64,000 nt of DNA from Actinoplanes sp. KI2 (GCF_025630775.1 NZ_JAOSZE010000039.1:1-64000); one strand, 5' to 3'; shown: positions 36,726 through 44,909, counted from the first letter of the stretch. Made by a program: numbers and translations. Notes: generated by a model not told the origin, from the sequence alone.

Positions 36726-37361
36726 TCAGCCGGCGACCGGTTCCGCCTCCGCCTCGCGGTGGATGGCGGCTTCCATCTCCTCGAGCTGAGCCGACCAATA
36801 GGCGTTCAGCCGGCCGGCGAATGTGCTGCGATAGTCGGCGAGGTATCGGATCTTCTCGGCGAGCGAATTCTCCGGCGCGACGAAGAAGATCAGGTCGGGC
36901 GGGACGATGTGGCGAATTCCGAGAATGGGAATGGGGCTGGACAGCGGGCGGAAGTCCGGATTGTGGACTCCGACGCCTTCGTGGCCGGGCCAGAAATCGC
37001 CGACCATGAACCCGCTCGCCACGAACTCGGGTTTGATCCGGGTGTGCACCCGCTCGACCATCGCCTGCAGCTCGGGCTCCGGCAGCCCGTGCGGCGCCAT
37101 GAGCCGAGCCAGGTAGATGCGGTCCGCACCGAGCGACGGCGCGATCTCCAGCAGGCTCTCCCGCATGCGGCGGGCGAGGGCGACGAATGCGTCGTCTCCC
37201 TCGCGCGCGTCGAACGGCAACACCCGCAGGTGATCGTCGCGCTTCGCTTTCACCGTGTACGGGCAGACCACCCCCTCGCGGCCGAGGTCGGGATGCGGCC
37301 GGGTCAGGTATCGGGCGACCCAGTCCTCCACCTCGCGGACGGCTTCCTCCGCGGTCATCAT
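36726..37361 (-). CDS. Conserved hypothetical protein (DUF6875-like)
   Basis: A 211-residue soluble protein that I do not recognise functionally. It opens with VEDWVARYLTRPHPDLGREGVVCPYTVKAKRDD, which resembles actinobacterial DUF6875 proteins, and has DPF-like and VPPDLIFFVAPENS segments. No catalytic motif is apparent. The ATG is 8 bases after AAGGAG; a TTG one codon earlier is less likely. It lies 59 bases downstream of the Cdc48-like gene in the same direction, so it may be the last gene of the ubiquitin-like operon, although the gap could also hold its own promoter. Confidence 0.75.
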   Translation of the reverse strand: MMTAEEAVREVEDWVARYLTRPHPDLGREGVVCPYTVKAKRDDHLRVLPFDAREGDDAFVALARRMRESLLEIAPSLGADRIYLARLMAPHGLPEPELQAMVERVHTRIKPEFVASGFMVGDFWPGHEGVGVHNPDFRPLSSPIPILGIRHIVPPDLIFFVAPENSLAEKIRYLADYRSTFAGRLNAYWSAQLEEMEAAIHREAEAEPVAG

Positions 37362-37420
37362 CAATTGCTCTCCTTTATCCCGCAGTCCTGCGGAGGATAA
37401 ATTTCCGCGGTATCGGCCGA

Positions 37421-39499
37421 TTATCGGCGCCGGCGAATTCCGGCGAGCACGTCCTCGTCGGTGATCGGCTCGGCGTGCGCGAAATCGACCCGGCGCAGGG
37501 CGCCGAGACGCGCCTCGCGGGCGATCATCGCCACCTCGGCGGCGGAGCTTCCCTCGGTCATCGAGGCGTACGCCGGATACTGTCCCGCCAGTTCGTCCGC
37601 TCTCAGGTACATGGCGAACAGCTCGACCCGGCCCGCGTGATCGGGCAGCGGCACCTCGATGTGCAGCCCGAGCCGCCCCGGGCGCAGGATGGCCGGGTCG
37701 ATCGCGTCCGCGTTGTTGGTCGCCCCGATGATCGAGACCGGACCGAGGTCGACCAGACCGTCCATCTCGGCCAGCAGCTGGTTCACCACCCGGTCGCCGG
37801 CGCCGCCGTCGGTCGCGCCGCCGTTGCGCCGCCGGGCGACGGCCTCGATCTCGTCGAAGAAGATGACGCAGGGCGCCACCGATCGGGCCCGCTCGAACAG
37901 GTCACGGACCGCCTGCTCGGACTCGCCGAACCACTTGGTCAGCAGTTCCGGGCCACGGACCGCGATGAACCGGGCGCCGCATTCGTGCGCGACCGCCCGG
38001 GCGAGCAGCGTCTTGCCGGTTCCGGGCGGCCCGTACAGCAGAACGCCGCGCTCCATCCGCAGGCCGGCCTCGGCGAAGACCTGCGGCCGGGAGAGCGGCA
38101 GCACCAGGCGCTCGCTCAGCTCGGTGGCGGTGCGATCCAGGCCGGCGATGTCCGCGAACGTGGTCGCCGGGATCTCCGAGACCACGCTGCCGATGGCCGA
38201 CGGCGAGACCAGCGTCAACGCCTCCTCCCAGTCGTCGGGCTGAATCTGCAGCGGCGCCCGCGCCGTCGGGGTCGCCGACTCCAGTTCCTCGGCGGGGAAG
38301 GCGCGGCGAAGGGCGACCCGGCCGGCCTCGTCGCAGAGCGCCTCCAGGTCGGCGCCGACGAACCCGGCCGTCCGGCGAGCCAGATCGGCGGTCAGCTCGG
38401 TCCGCCGCGGCTCGCCGAACGACAGGGCCAGGTTGCGGTTGTGCACGGTCAGGATGGCGCGCCGGTCATCCTCGCTCGGCGCGGTGACCGCCACCTGGTG
38501 CCCGATCCGGCCGAGCCGCCGGATCGCCGGGTCGATGTGGTCGCGGCGGGTCGTGGTGGCGATGACGACCGGCCGGTCGGGCTCGTCGAGCACCTGCTGC
38601 AGGACGCTGAGCAGCGGGGAGACCGCGCCCGGCGCGGACCGGTCGCCGGCGATGTAGTCGAGGTCGTCCAGGATCACCAGGTGCGACGAGCCGGCCTCGG
38701 CGGCGAACGCGGCCCGCAGCTCCGCCTCGGCTTCCGGCGGCTGCTTGGCGGCCAGCGCCGAACCACTGAGCATGGTCGTCCGGGCGCCGCTGGCCGCCGC
38801 GACGGTGCGGGCGAGCAGCGTCTTGCCGGTGCCCGGCGGACCGTAGATCAGGACGCCGGACGGGGCGGTGACGCCGATGGCGGCCAGGTCGGTCCGGCGC
38901 CGCAGGGGCAGCTCGACCTCGCGGCGCAGGAGCGCGATGGCGTGGTCGAGGCCGCCGATGTCCTCGTACCGGAGGGCGCGGCCGGGCGCTCCGGGCGCCC
39001 GCCGCACGGTGATCTCCAGCCGATCGCTCATCGACGCCACCTCGACCGGTACGCCGCCGGCGCGCACCGACACGACCACGTACTCGCCTCGGCCCTCCGC
39101 ACCCAGCGGCTGGTAGAGGAACCGCAGGCCGGGATAGAGCAGGTAGTGCCCGTTCCGGAGGAACTCGGCGAGGCCGGCGCCCGCGTCCAGGTCGGGGCCG
39201 GTCCAGCTGTCCAGGCGCACCTCGACCGCGTCGGCCGGCGGGACCTGCTCGGCGTCGAGCCGGGCCACGTCCACCGGCTCGCCGTCGGCGACGCCGAGCG
39301 CGGCGACCTGCCAGCGGTCCAGCAGCACCCGTTCGGTGTGGGTCAGCCGGTTGGTGAGATCCCAGGCGAGGCGGCAGAAGATGGCCGCGTTCCGCGACGC
39401 GATCCGCACCCGGCTGCCGGCCGGCAGCCCGGGGATGCTGGCGAAACAGCTGCCGTAGATGGTGTCCGGCCCGGCGCTCTGCACGGTCGCGGTGCTCAC
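37421..39499 (-). CDS. Cdc48/VCP-like double AAA+ ATPase
   Basis: A 692-residue ATPase. An N-terminal region of about 175 residues is followed by D1 (Walker A GPPGTGKT at about 220-227, Walker B LVILDDLD near 275-281) and D2 (Walker A near 490, Walker B FFDEIEAVA near 548, GATNNADAIDPAILRPGRL). D1 has Asp where the catalytic Glu is usual, so D2 may be the main motor. Cdc48-type unfoldases extract or unfold ubiquitin-tagged proteins in eukaryotes and archaea-like systems. Here it sits last in the tightly coupled run with Ubl, E1-, E2- and JAMM-like genes, which suggests the same role. The GTG start overlaps the JAMM gene stop (GTGA). Confidence 0.93.
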   Translation of the reverse strand: MSTATVQSAGPDTIYGSCFASIPGLPAGSRVRIASRNAAIFCRLAWDLTNRLTHTERVLLDRWQVAALGVADGEPVDVARLDAEQVPPADAVEVRLDSWTGPDLDAGAGLAEFLRNGHYLLYPGLRFLYQPLGAEGRGEYVVVSVRAGGVPVEVASMSDRLEITVRRAPGAPGRALRYEDIGGLDHAIALLRREVELPLRRRTDLAAIGVTAPSGVLIYGPPGTGKTLLARTVAAASGARTTMLSGSALAAKQPPEAEAELRAAFAAEAGSSHLVILDDLDYIAGDRSAPGAVSPLLSVLQQVLDEPDRPVVIATTTRRDHIDPAIRRLGRIGHQVAVTAPSEDDRRAILTVHNRNLALSFGEPRRTELTADLARRTAGFVGADLEALCDEAGRVALRRAFPAEELESATPTARAPLQIQPDDWEEALTLVSPSAIGSVVSEIPATTFADIAGLDRTATELSERLVLPLSRPQVFAEAGLRMERGVLLYGPPGTGKTLLARAVAHECGARFIAVRGPELLTKWFGESEQAVRDLFERARSVAPCVIFFDEIEAVARRRNGGATDGGAGDRVVNQLLAEMDGLVDLGPVSIIGATNNADAIDPAILRPGRLGLHIEVPLPDHAGRVELFAMYLRADELAGQYPAYASMTEGSSAAEVAMIAREARLGALRRVDFAHAEPITDEDVLAGIRRRR

Positions 39500-40329
39500 C
39501 CCGCCTCCTCGGCCGCGGCCCCGGCTTCGGCCTCGACCGACGACTCCAGCGGCTCCGACGACTCCAGCGGCTCCGACGACTCCAGCGGCTCGGACGACTC
39601 CAGCGGCTCGGACGACTCCAGCGGCTCCGGCGGCTCCGGCGGGAGCCGGCTTCCCAGCAGGACGGGTTCCGGATCGGGCTCGGGCGGGCTCTGCGGCATC
39701 GGGAAGACGCTGTGCACGCCGCCGGCGCCGACAATCTCCCAGCAGCCGCCGTTGCCCTCCTGGTCGAGGGCCGCCGCGAGCAGCGCCGAATCCTTCCAGC
39801 CCACCGTGTCCGGCGGCGCCGGCTCCACCTCGGACACCCACTGCCGGTCGGCCGTCCGCGGCCCCGGCTCCGCCGGCGCGTCCCCGTCCGGCGCGGCCCA
39901 CCAGCCGATCCGATCGATCTCCGGGCCCGGGAGGTACGGGTCGATCACCACGGCAACCGCGGCCGGGTCGAGCCGCGTCCAGGAGGCGAAGGTGGTGACG
40001 TCGGTGGTCGACAGGTAGAGCCCGATCGCCGGATGCGTGTGGACCCACCCGACGATCCGATCGACCGGCCGCATGGCGTCGGCCGGCTCGACCGTGTCCG
40101 ACGCGTTGCGCAGGATCTCGATCGCGTTCACCGCGAACGCGCAATGGCTCGACGCGTACGCCAGCTGGGGTGGGAAGACCGCCAGCGAGACCTGAATCTT
40201 CGCATCGTCGCGGCGGCCGAGCAGCACGCCGCCCCGCTCCACCGGCACCGGTTGCCGGAGGAACTCGACCAGGGTCCGGGCGAGTCCGGGATCGAACTGG
40301 ACCGTCGGCTTCTCATCGCCGGGTTGCAC
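39496..40329 (-). CDS. JAMM/MPN-domain peptidase with EPLESS repeat tail
   Basis: A 277-residue protein. Residues about 10-140 form a JAB/MPN domain with a complete zinc peptidase set: Glu31 in VERGGVLLG, His97 and His99 in GWVHTHP, Ser107 and Asp110 in LYLSTTD (HxH then ten residues then D). Such enzymes remove or mature ubiquitin-like proteins. The C-terminal third contains five copies of EPLESS and an Ala/Glu-rich end and is likely disordered. A GTG start is used, giving a 17-base overlap with the upstream gene. It follows a second, membrane-bound JAMM gene. Confidence 0.9.
   Translation of the reverse strand: MQPGDEKPTVQFDPGLARTLVEFLRQPVPVERGGVLLGRRDDAKIQVSLAVFPPQLAYASSHCAFAVNAIEILRNASDTVEPADAMRPVDRIVGWVHTHPAIGLYLSTTDVTTFASWTRLDPAAVAVVIDPYLPGPEIDRIGWWAAPDGDAPAEPGPRTADRQWVSEVEPAPPDTVGWKDSALLAAALDQEGNGGCWEIVGAGGVHSVFPMPQSPPEPDPEPVLLGSRLPPEPPEPLESSEPLESSEPLESSEPLESSEPLESSVEAEAGAAAEEAG
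39542..39631 (-). repeat. Five 18-bp tandem repeats encoding EPLESS
   Basis: Five copies with an 18-base period begin at 39542, 39560, 39578, 39596 and 39614 on the + strand (GACTCCAGCGGCTC plus four variable bases). Copies differ mainly by C/G in one wobble position. They encode the acidic hexapeptide tail of the JAMM protein. Copy number could vary between strains. Confidence 0.9.
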
Positions 40330-41371
40330 GAGACAGCGCTCCCTTCGGTACGGCGTCGCCGAGCAGGATCATCGGGGGCTGGGCGCCCCCGGCGGCGTAC
40401 GCGCCGTTCAGCGCGGCCCGCAGCCGGGCGAGCGCGCCGCGGTCGACCAGCCCGGGGGTGGTGTTCATCGGCAGGATCTTCCGGCCGTCGCCGTTGAACA
40501 CGCCGATCGCCTCGGGCAGCGCGGTCCGGCTGATGTCGATGACGATCGGGGTGAAGCCCGGGTCGAGCGCCCGCCACTTCTGCGAGGTGGCGTGGTCGGT
40601 GCCGGAGAGGAACACGCCGAGTCGCGGATGCGTGTGCACCCAGGTGATGGCGATGGTGCCGGGCCGTATCCCGATGGACGGCCCGACCGCGTCGATCGCC
40701 TGGCGTACCCGATCGACCTCGGCCGACGGGAACTCGCAGGCCACGGCGTTGGCCAGGCGCTGCGCCGGGAACACCGCGCCGAACACCAGCACGGTCCGGT
40801 GGGTACGCACGAGCAGCGCGACGCCGCCCTGCTCGTACGCCCGTGGGTCGAGATGGCGCCGGGCCTCCCGCCAGAACCCTTCGTCCAGTGCGACGGCGAG
40901 CTCGGTCCGGCCGAGCCGGTGCTCCCAGCCCGGCCGCAGCAGCGGCGCGCCGGACCGGGCCGGCGTCACCCAGCGCCAGCGCCGGCGCGGTCCACGATGG
41001 ACGGACACCGCCAGCATCGGGCCGGCGGCGAGCGGTGGCAGCAGCAGCCAGGTGCCGATCGGCTGGCGGGCCAGCGTGAGGCTCATCGCGACGGTGATCA
41101 GCAGGAACGTCCCGAGCAGGCAGAGTGCCAGGCCCAGGCGCAGGGCGGCCGGGTCGGCCTCGGCCCAGCTGGTGGCGAGCACCGGCAGGCCGACGACGGC
41201 GAGGGCGACGGCGATCGAGAGGCCCCAGGCGGCGGCCTGCTGTCCGGCGGCGTCCCCCCGGCGGCCGGTCACCACGTACGTCGCGGCGAGCGCGAGGAAG
41301 TAGACGGACCAGATGAGGACGCCGACCGCTCTCGGCCAGGCTTGGTAGTAGCTATCTGGCTGGGCTGACAT
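40313..41371 (-). CDS. Membrane-anchored JAMM/MPN-domain peptidase
   Basis: A 352-residue protein with four predicted membrane segments (about 14-35, 47-68, 77-100, 106-124) followed by a cytosolic JAB/MPN domain. Its zinc peptidase residues are Glu180 (AYEQGGVALL), His246 and His248 (TWVHTHP), Ser256 and Asp259 (VFLSGTDH), with the same spacing as in the downstream soluble homologue. Placing a deconjugating enzyme at the membrane is unusual. GCGGAGAACC precedes the ATG; a second ATG four codons upstream is the alternative. It overlaps the E2-like gene before it by 20 bases. Confidence 0.9.
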   Translation of the reverse strand: MSAQPDSYYQAWPRAVGVLIWSVYFLALAATYVVTGRRGDAAGQQAAAWGLSIAVALAVVGLPVLATSWAEADPAALRLGLALCLLGTFLLITVAMSLTLARQPIGTWLLLPPLAAGPMLAVSVHRGPRRRWRWVTPARSGAPLLRPGWEHRLGRTELAVALDEGFWREARRHLDPRAYEQGGVALLVRTHRTVLVFGAVFPAQRLANAVACEFPSAEVDRVRQAIDAVGPSIGIRPGTIAITWVHTHPRLGVFLSGTDHATSQKWRALDPGFTPIVIDISRTALPEAIGVFNGDGRKILPMNTTPGLVDRGALARLRAALNGAYAAGGAQPPMILLGDAVPKGALSRATRR

Positions 41372-41822
41372 GGTTCTCCGCATTCAGGAGTTGCTTGGCG
41401 TATTCCAGGGCGTTGCCGAGCGTCCGATGGGACGGCGGCGCCTGCCGCCAACCGGCCGCGAAGGTGTTCCAGCAGAGGCTGGGCAGCCAGCTACCGGCCC
41501 AGGGGCAGTAGTTCTTGGCCGACGGCCAGATGTTGACGTGCCGGATGTCCCGATCGGCCGGTGTGCGCACCCACGCCGGTGGGATGGCCGCGCCCAGGTT
41601 CGAGACGTCGACGATCAGCAGGTACGGGCAGCGCGCGAGGCGGTCCGGATCCCGGCCGCCGCGGATGCCGGTGACGCTCAGGCGGATCGCCATCACCGGT
41701 CCGGTCGGTTCGGTGGTCCGCCCGGACCGTCGTGGCGGCGGTGTGACACCGCGGGCGATCACCCCGAGGTCGGGATAGCCGCTCGCGGCGAGTTGCTGCA
41801 CCGCGGCGTCGGTGACGCCCAT
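41352..41822 (-). CDS. E2 (UBC)-like protein 2
   Basis: A 156-residue protein that matches the prokaryotic E2 pattern. It has PPAWVRTP before HVNIW (H95, N97), then YCPW (C106), LPSLCWNT (C117, the likely catalytic cysteine), a conserved Trp (AAGW) and a C-terminal helix ending in LNAENHVSPAR, which parallels the PNPxDPA end of UBC folds. It would accept a ubiquitin-like protein as thioester from the E1-like enzyme. It lies 1 base downstream of its paralogue. The frame is open upstream, but that part belongs to the paralogue gene; the ATG before GVTDAAV is used. Confidence 0.78.
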   Translation of the reverse strand: MGVTDAAVQQLAASGYPDLGVIARGVTPPPRRSGRTTEPTGPVMAIRLSVTGIRGGRDPDRLARCPYLLIVDVSNLGAAIPPAWVRTPADRDIRHVNIWPSAKNYCPWAGSWLPSLCWNTFAAGWRQAPPSHRTLGNALEYAKQLLNAENHVSPAR

Positions 41823-41823
41823 C

Positions 41824-42249
41824 TCATCGGGCCGGGCTCTGCGGATAGACGTCGGCGAGCACCTGACGCACCGCCTCGAGGAGATTGGCCAGCCGCCGTT
41901 CCGAGGTAGCCGCGCCACGCCACGCCGCAGGCGTGGTACCCCAGCAGAGCGTGGGCAGCCGCGTGTTGGTGAACGGGCAGACCTCCCGGGCCCGGTAGAT
42001 GTTCCGGTGCACGATCTGCGAATCCTGCGGAGACGAGATCCAGATCGGCGGCAACCCGGTCTCCAAGCTGCGCACGGAGGCCAGGATCCGGTACGAGACC
42101 GGGCGGCGGTCGTGGAGGCTGCCGCCGGAGATGCCGCCGATGATCACCGCGATGGCGGTGATGTCGCTGCCGCTGGTCGCCAGCGGCTGGAGGCTGGGGA
42201 ACATGCCGGTCGCCCGGCGGAAATCGTTACTGCTGATCGGAATGGACAT
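41824..42249 (-). CDS. E2 (UBC)-like protein 1
   Basis: A 141-residue paralogue of the following gene. It shows LPPIWISSP, HRNIY (H81, N83), VCPF (C91), LPTLCWGT (C102, likely catalytic cysteine), AAW and the C-terminal helix ending VLADVYPQSPAR. Both E2-like proteins keep the two cysteines eleven residues apart. The two may form a pair, one active and one regulatory, or serve two targets. It overlaps the E1-like gene by 23 bases. E2 assignment comes from motif order, not from an alignment. Confidence 0.78.
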   Translation of the reverse strand: MSIPISSNDFRRATGMFPSLQPLATSGSDITAIAVIIGGISGGSLHDRRPVSYRILASVRSLETGLPPIWISSPQDSQIVHRNIYRAREVCPFTNTRLPTLCWGTTPAAWRGAATSERRLANLLEAVRQVLADVYPQSPAR

Positions 42250-43939
42250 GGCTGCTCAGCTCCTCGGTGGGCGCGGCCTCTAGCAGGTGGGCGGGGCATT
42301 CCCCGGGGTCGCGGTCGGTCGCGCGGTAGCCGGCCAGGACTCCGTCGATCCCGTTCCAGGCGTGGAAGCGCGCCACCGCGGCGGCGTTGCCGGTGAGCTC
42401 GGCGATCAGCGTCGCGGCCTGGACCCCGCCGACGATTGCCGCGCCGGTGGCGATCGACGGCACCGGGACCGGACCGGTGACGTCCGTGCAGGAGAGCCGG
42501 ACCGGGTCGAGCGCCACCGATCGGCCCAGCCAGCAGACGACGCATCGGCCGTTGTCCTTCGGATCGCACACGTGCACCCGGCCGACGAAGCCGTCGACGG
42601 CGCCGTTCACCCAGGCGATGCCGAGCCGCTCGGTCAGGCAGTTGAGCACCCAGCGGGTCTGCTGGTTGTCCGGGCAGGACAGCACCGCGTCGGCGGATCG
42701 CAGCGCCGAGCCGAGCCGGTCGATCCGGCGCCGCTGCTCCGCGACGGCCGGGTCCACGTCGAGCAGCACCTCGCTACCGAGCAGCTGGTCACGCCCGTGC
42801 ACGTCGATGACGGTCTGGATCCCGGTCAGCCGGATCGCCGGATTGATCGCGGTGAGCCGCTCGGCGGCCCGCTGCGCCTTGGGTTTGCCGATGTCGGCGC
42901 GGGTGTAGAGCACCTGCCGGTTGAGGTTGTGCCGTTCGACCTCGCCGTCCATGTCGACGACGCACAGGTCGAGCTCGTCGGCGGGCGTCGCGGCCAGGGC
43001 GGCGCCGGCCCAGCTGCCGAGGGCGCCGGCGCCGACCATCACCACCCGCGAGGCCGGCAGGCGATCGGGTACGGCGACGTCCGGTCCCGCGAACGGCGAC
43101 CAGCTCAGCGTGGGCACGGGCCGGGCCGGCAGCCGGTTCGGCCGGACGGTGACGCCGGCCGTGGTGGCGTGTGCCGGCAGGCTGACCACCACCGTGTCGT
43201 CGTCGACGATCATCGTGATGCGAGCGTCCACCGGATCGCCGTCGCGGAGGATCCGGAATCCGGCGGCGACGGCCGGGCCGGTGGCGACGCTCAGCACCGA
43301 GCCCAGATCGGGTGCGTCCAGCCCGGTGGCCGCCGCGAGCCGGCCGATTCCCGGCTGGCGCAGCCACAACCGCTCCTCCGTCCAGCCGGACAGCACCGCG
43401 GGGCCGCTGACCAGCGCGCCCAGCCCGCCGAGCACGGCCTGGGCGAGCAGCCCCCCGCAGACGCACGCCAGGGCCGGGGTGAGCACGTTGGGCGTGGCCG
43501 GACCGTCCGGCACCGGCTCGGGCCCGATCGTCAGGGCGGTGGTGCCCACCCCGCCCCAGATGTCCACCGCGCCCCGGGCGGCGATCCCGGCGGACTCCCC
43601 GGCCGCCGGGACGGCCACGGTCAGCGCCCGGTGCACCGGCGCACTGCCCACGGTGATGTTCACCGCCGGGTCGAGATCGTGCACCCGGCGGACGAGCATG
43701 GCGCCGAGCGGCTCGCCGACGTCGTCCGGCCGCAGCAGAAACTGCCCGGCCACGTCGGCCGGGGTGGCCGGGCGGCCGCAGTCCCGCAGGTGGACGGCGC
43801 CGTGCCGGGTCGCGACGCCCAGCATCGCCAGGCACTGCAGCAGATAGGTCAGGGCGGGCCCGGTGCCGGCCACCTCGACGGTCGCGTCGGCCAGCACGTC
43901 CTGGGCGACAAGCGCCTGCTGTCGTGCGTACCTGTCCAT
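42227..43939 (-). CDS. E1-like adenylating enzyme (ThiF/MoeB/UBA family), double Rossmann
   Basis: A 570-residue protein that starts with DRYARQQALV, the RYxRQ opening typical of E1 enzymes. An N-terminal pseudo-Rossmann unit (VEVAGTGPALTYLLQCL) lacks a proper nucleotide loop. The C-terminal ThiF domain (from about 298) has VVMVGAGALGSWAGAAL, the aspartates in VVDMDGEV, HNLNRQ with its arginine, and SCPDNQQTR. A CxxC pair lies in NGRCVVCW near 465. The probable catalytic cysteine is in RLSCTDVTGPVPVPSIATG near 483. It would adenylate the C-terminal glycine of the Ubl encoded 2 bases upstream and pass it to the E2-like proteins. Confidence 0.9.
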   Translation of the reverse strand: MDRYARQQALVAQDVLADATVEVAGTGPALTYLLQCLAMLGVATRHGAVHLRDCGRPATPADVAGQFLLRPDDVGEPLGAMLVRRVHDLDPAVNITVGSAPVHRALTVAVPAAGESAGIAARGAVDIWGGVGTTALTIGPEPVPDGPATPNVLTPALACVCGGLLAQAVLGGLGALVSGPAVLSGWTEERLWLRQPGIGRLAAATGLDAPDLGSVLSVATGPAVAAGFRILRDGDPVDARITMIVDDDTVVVSLPAHATTAGVTVRPNRLPARPVPTLSWSPFAGPDVAVPDRLPASRVVMVGAGALGSWAGAALAATPADELDLCVVDMDGEVERHNLNRQVLYTRADIGKPKAQRAAERLTAINPAIRLTGIQTVIDVHGRDQLLGSEVLLDVDPAVAEQRRRIDRLGSALRSADAVLSCPDNQQTRWVLNCLTERLGIAWVNGAVDGFVGRVHVCDPKDNGRCVVCWLGRSVALDPVRLSCTDVTGPVPVPSIATGAAIVGGVQAATLIAELTGNAAAVARFHAWNGIDGVLAGYRATDRDPGECPAHLLEAAPTEELSSHVHSDQQ

Positions 43940-43941
43940 GG

Positions 43942-44190
43942 TCAGCGCAGCCCGGCGGAACCGCCGCGGACCTCGTCGCCGGGGAGGCCGACCGACAGCG
44001 TCAGCCCGGCGAAGTCGGTGGCCTCGCGGTTGTCGACGACCTGGCCGTCCTTGTCCCGCACACTGAACGGATTGCCGGCCGCGATGAGGCCGCTGGCCTC
44101 CACCGCCTGCTGCACGGTCTGTCCGGGCTGGACCTCGACCGGCTGGTTGTTGCCGTCCAAGGCGTTGCGGAAGTTCACTACCGTCGTCAT
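43942..44190 (-). CDS. Ubiquitin-like protein with RGG and C-terminal tail
   Basis: An 82-residue small protein whose alternating strand pattern (TTVVNFRNA, QPVEVQPGQTVQQAVEASGL, FSVRDKDGQVVD, GLTLSVGLPG) fits a beta-grasp fold. It ends GDEVRGG followed by SAGLR. The RGG at 75-77 matches the end of mature ubiquitin-like modifiers, and the last five residues would have to be cut off, a job for the JAMM peptidases in the same operon. It lies 4 bases overlapped with the radical SAM gene and 2 bases before the E1-like gene. The fold is inferred from pattern and context. Confidence 0.82.
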   Translation of the reverse strand: MTTVVNFRNALDGNNQPVEVQPGQTVQQAVEASGLIAAGNPFSVRDKDGQVVDNREATDFAGLTLSVGLPGDEVRGGSAGLR

Positions 44191-44909
44191 CTGGTCTCTC
44201 CGTCGTCCGGCGAATCGGCGCCCTCGCGCCGCCTACCGTGTCCTGACGGACGGGGACGCCAGGTGACCGTCTCGGGCGGCAGCCCGCGGCGGCGCATCTC
44301 GCGATCCAGCCGGGGCAGGGTTCCGCGCAGCGGCACGCCGACCAGCCACACGCCGTGCTCGTCCGCGCGCAGCTGCAGCGGCGGCTGCTCCGGTTCCAGG
44401 GCGAGGTAGGGCGCATAGCGGCGGCGGCCCAGCTCGGACTGCAGGACCATCTGCTGGTTCGCCGAGCCGCGCCAGACCAGCCGGGTCGGCCGGTCGGCCT
44501 CGTACCGCCCGGTGACCAGGACGTCCGCGTAGGAGGCGGCGAGCCGCTGCGCCGGGTCGAGCTCGTCGAGGGTGTAGCCGGTGAACATCAGGATGTCCGG
44601 CTCGCCGGGCCGGCCGGCGCGGACCTGATCGGCCGCGTCGAGGAAGGCGGCGAGCGGGCCGGGCTGGGCCAGCGGCTCGCCGCCGCTGATGGTCAGGCCG
44701 GCGGCGCCCCGGCCGAGGGCGGCGCGCCACCGCTCGGCCAGAGCGTCCACCGGCATCGCGGCGCCGCCGTCCGGCTCCCAGGTGTCCAGCGACATGCATC
44801 CCTTGCAGGCCAGCGGACAGCCCTGCACCCAGACACCGAGTCGCAGGCCGGGGCCGAGCGCGCTGACCGGGAAGTGGGTACGCGCGACCCGGAGCGTCTC
44901 GCCGGTCAC
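44187..44909 (-). CDS. Radical SAM protein (NrdG-like)
   Basis: A 240-residue enzyme with the 4Fe-4S radical SAM motif CPLACKGC (C31, C35, C38) directly after LRLGVWVQG, then LTISGGEPLAQPGPL and ILMFTGYTLDEL, as in NrdG-type activating or small radical SAM proteins. It could introduce a radical modification on a protein in this operon, for example the Ubl encoded next to it, but there is no direct evidence. The C-terminal 60 residues are Arg-rich. The GTG start overlaps the stop of the upstream membrane protein (GTGA); its stop overlaps the Ubl start (ATGA). Confidence 0.9.
   Translation of the reverse strand: MTGETLRVARTHFPVSALGPGLRLGVWVQGCPLACKGCMSLDTWEPDGGAAMPVDALAERWRAALGRGAAGLTISGGEPLAQPGPLAAFLDAADQVRAGRPGEPDILMFTGYTLDELDPAQRLAASYADVLVTGRYEADRPTRLVWRGSANQQMVLQSELGRRRYAPYLALEPEQPPLQLRADEHGVWLVGVPLRGTLPRLDREMRRRGLPPETVTWRPRPSGHGRRREGADSPDDGETR

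Noticed and set aside
37416-37428. Small palindrome at the end of the Cdc48-like gene as a terminator
   Set aside because: Six-base arms around one T overlap the stop codon and there is no loop long enough or U-tract; too weak to call.
39542-39631. Tandem repeats as a CRISPR array
   Set aside because: The 18-base units are directly adjacent without spacers and encode a protein tail (EPLESS).
37187-40018. 943-codon + strand frame opposite the Cdc48-like and JAMM genes
   Set aside because: Low-complexity Arg/Gly/Val sequence without domains, antisense to genes with clear motifs.
44243-44251. Further GTCCGTCAG copy as a promoter of the Ubl gene
   Set aside because: It lies inside the coding sequence of the radical SAM gene, 52 bases from the Ubl start, and one chance copy is expected in GC-rich DNA. 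It is kept only as a note.
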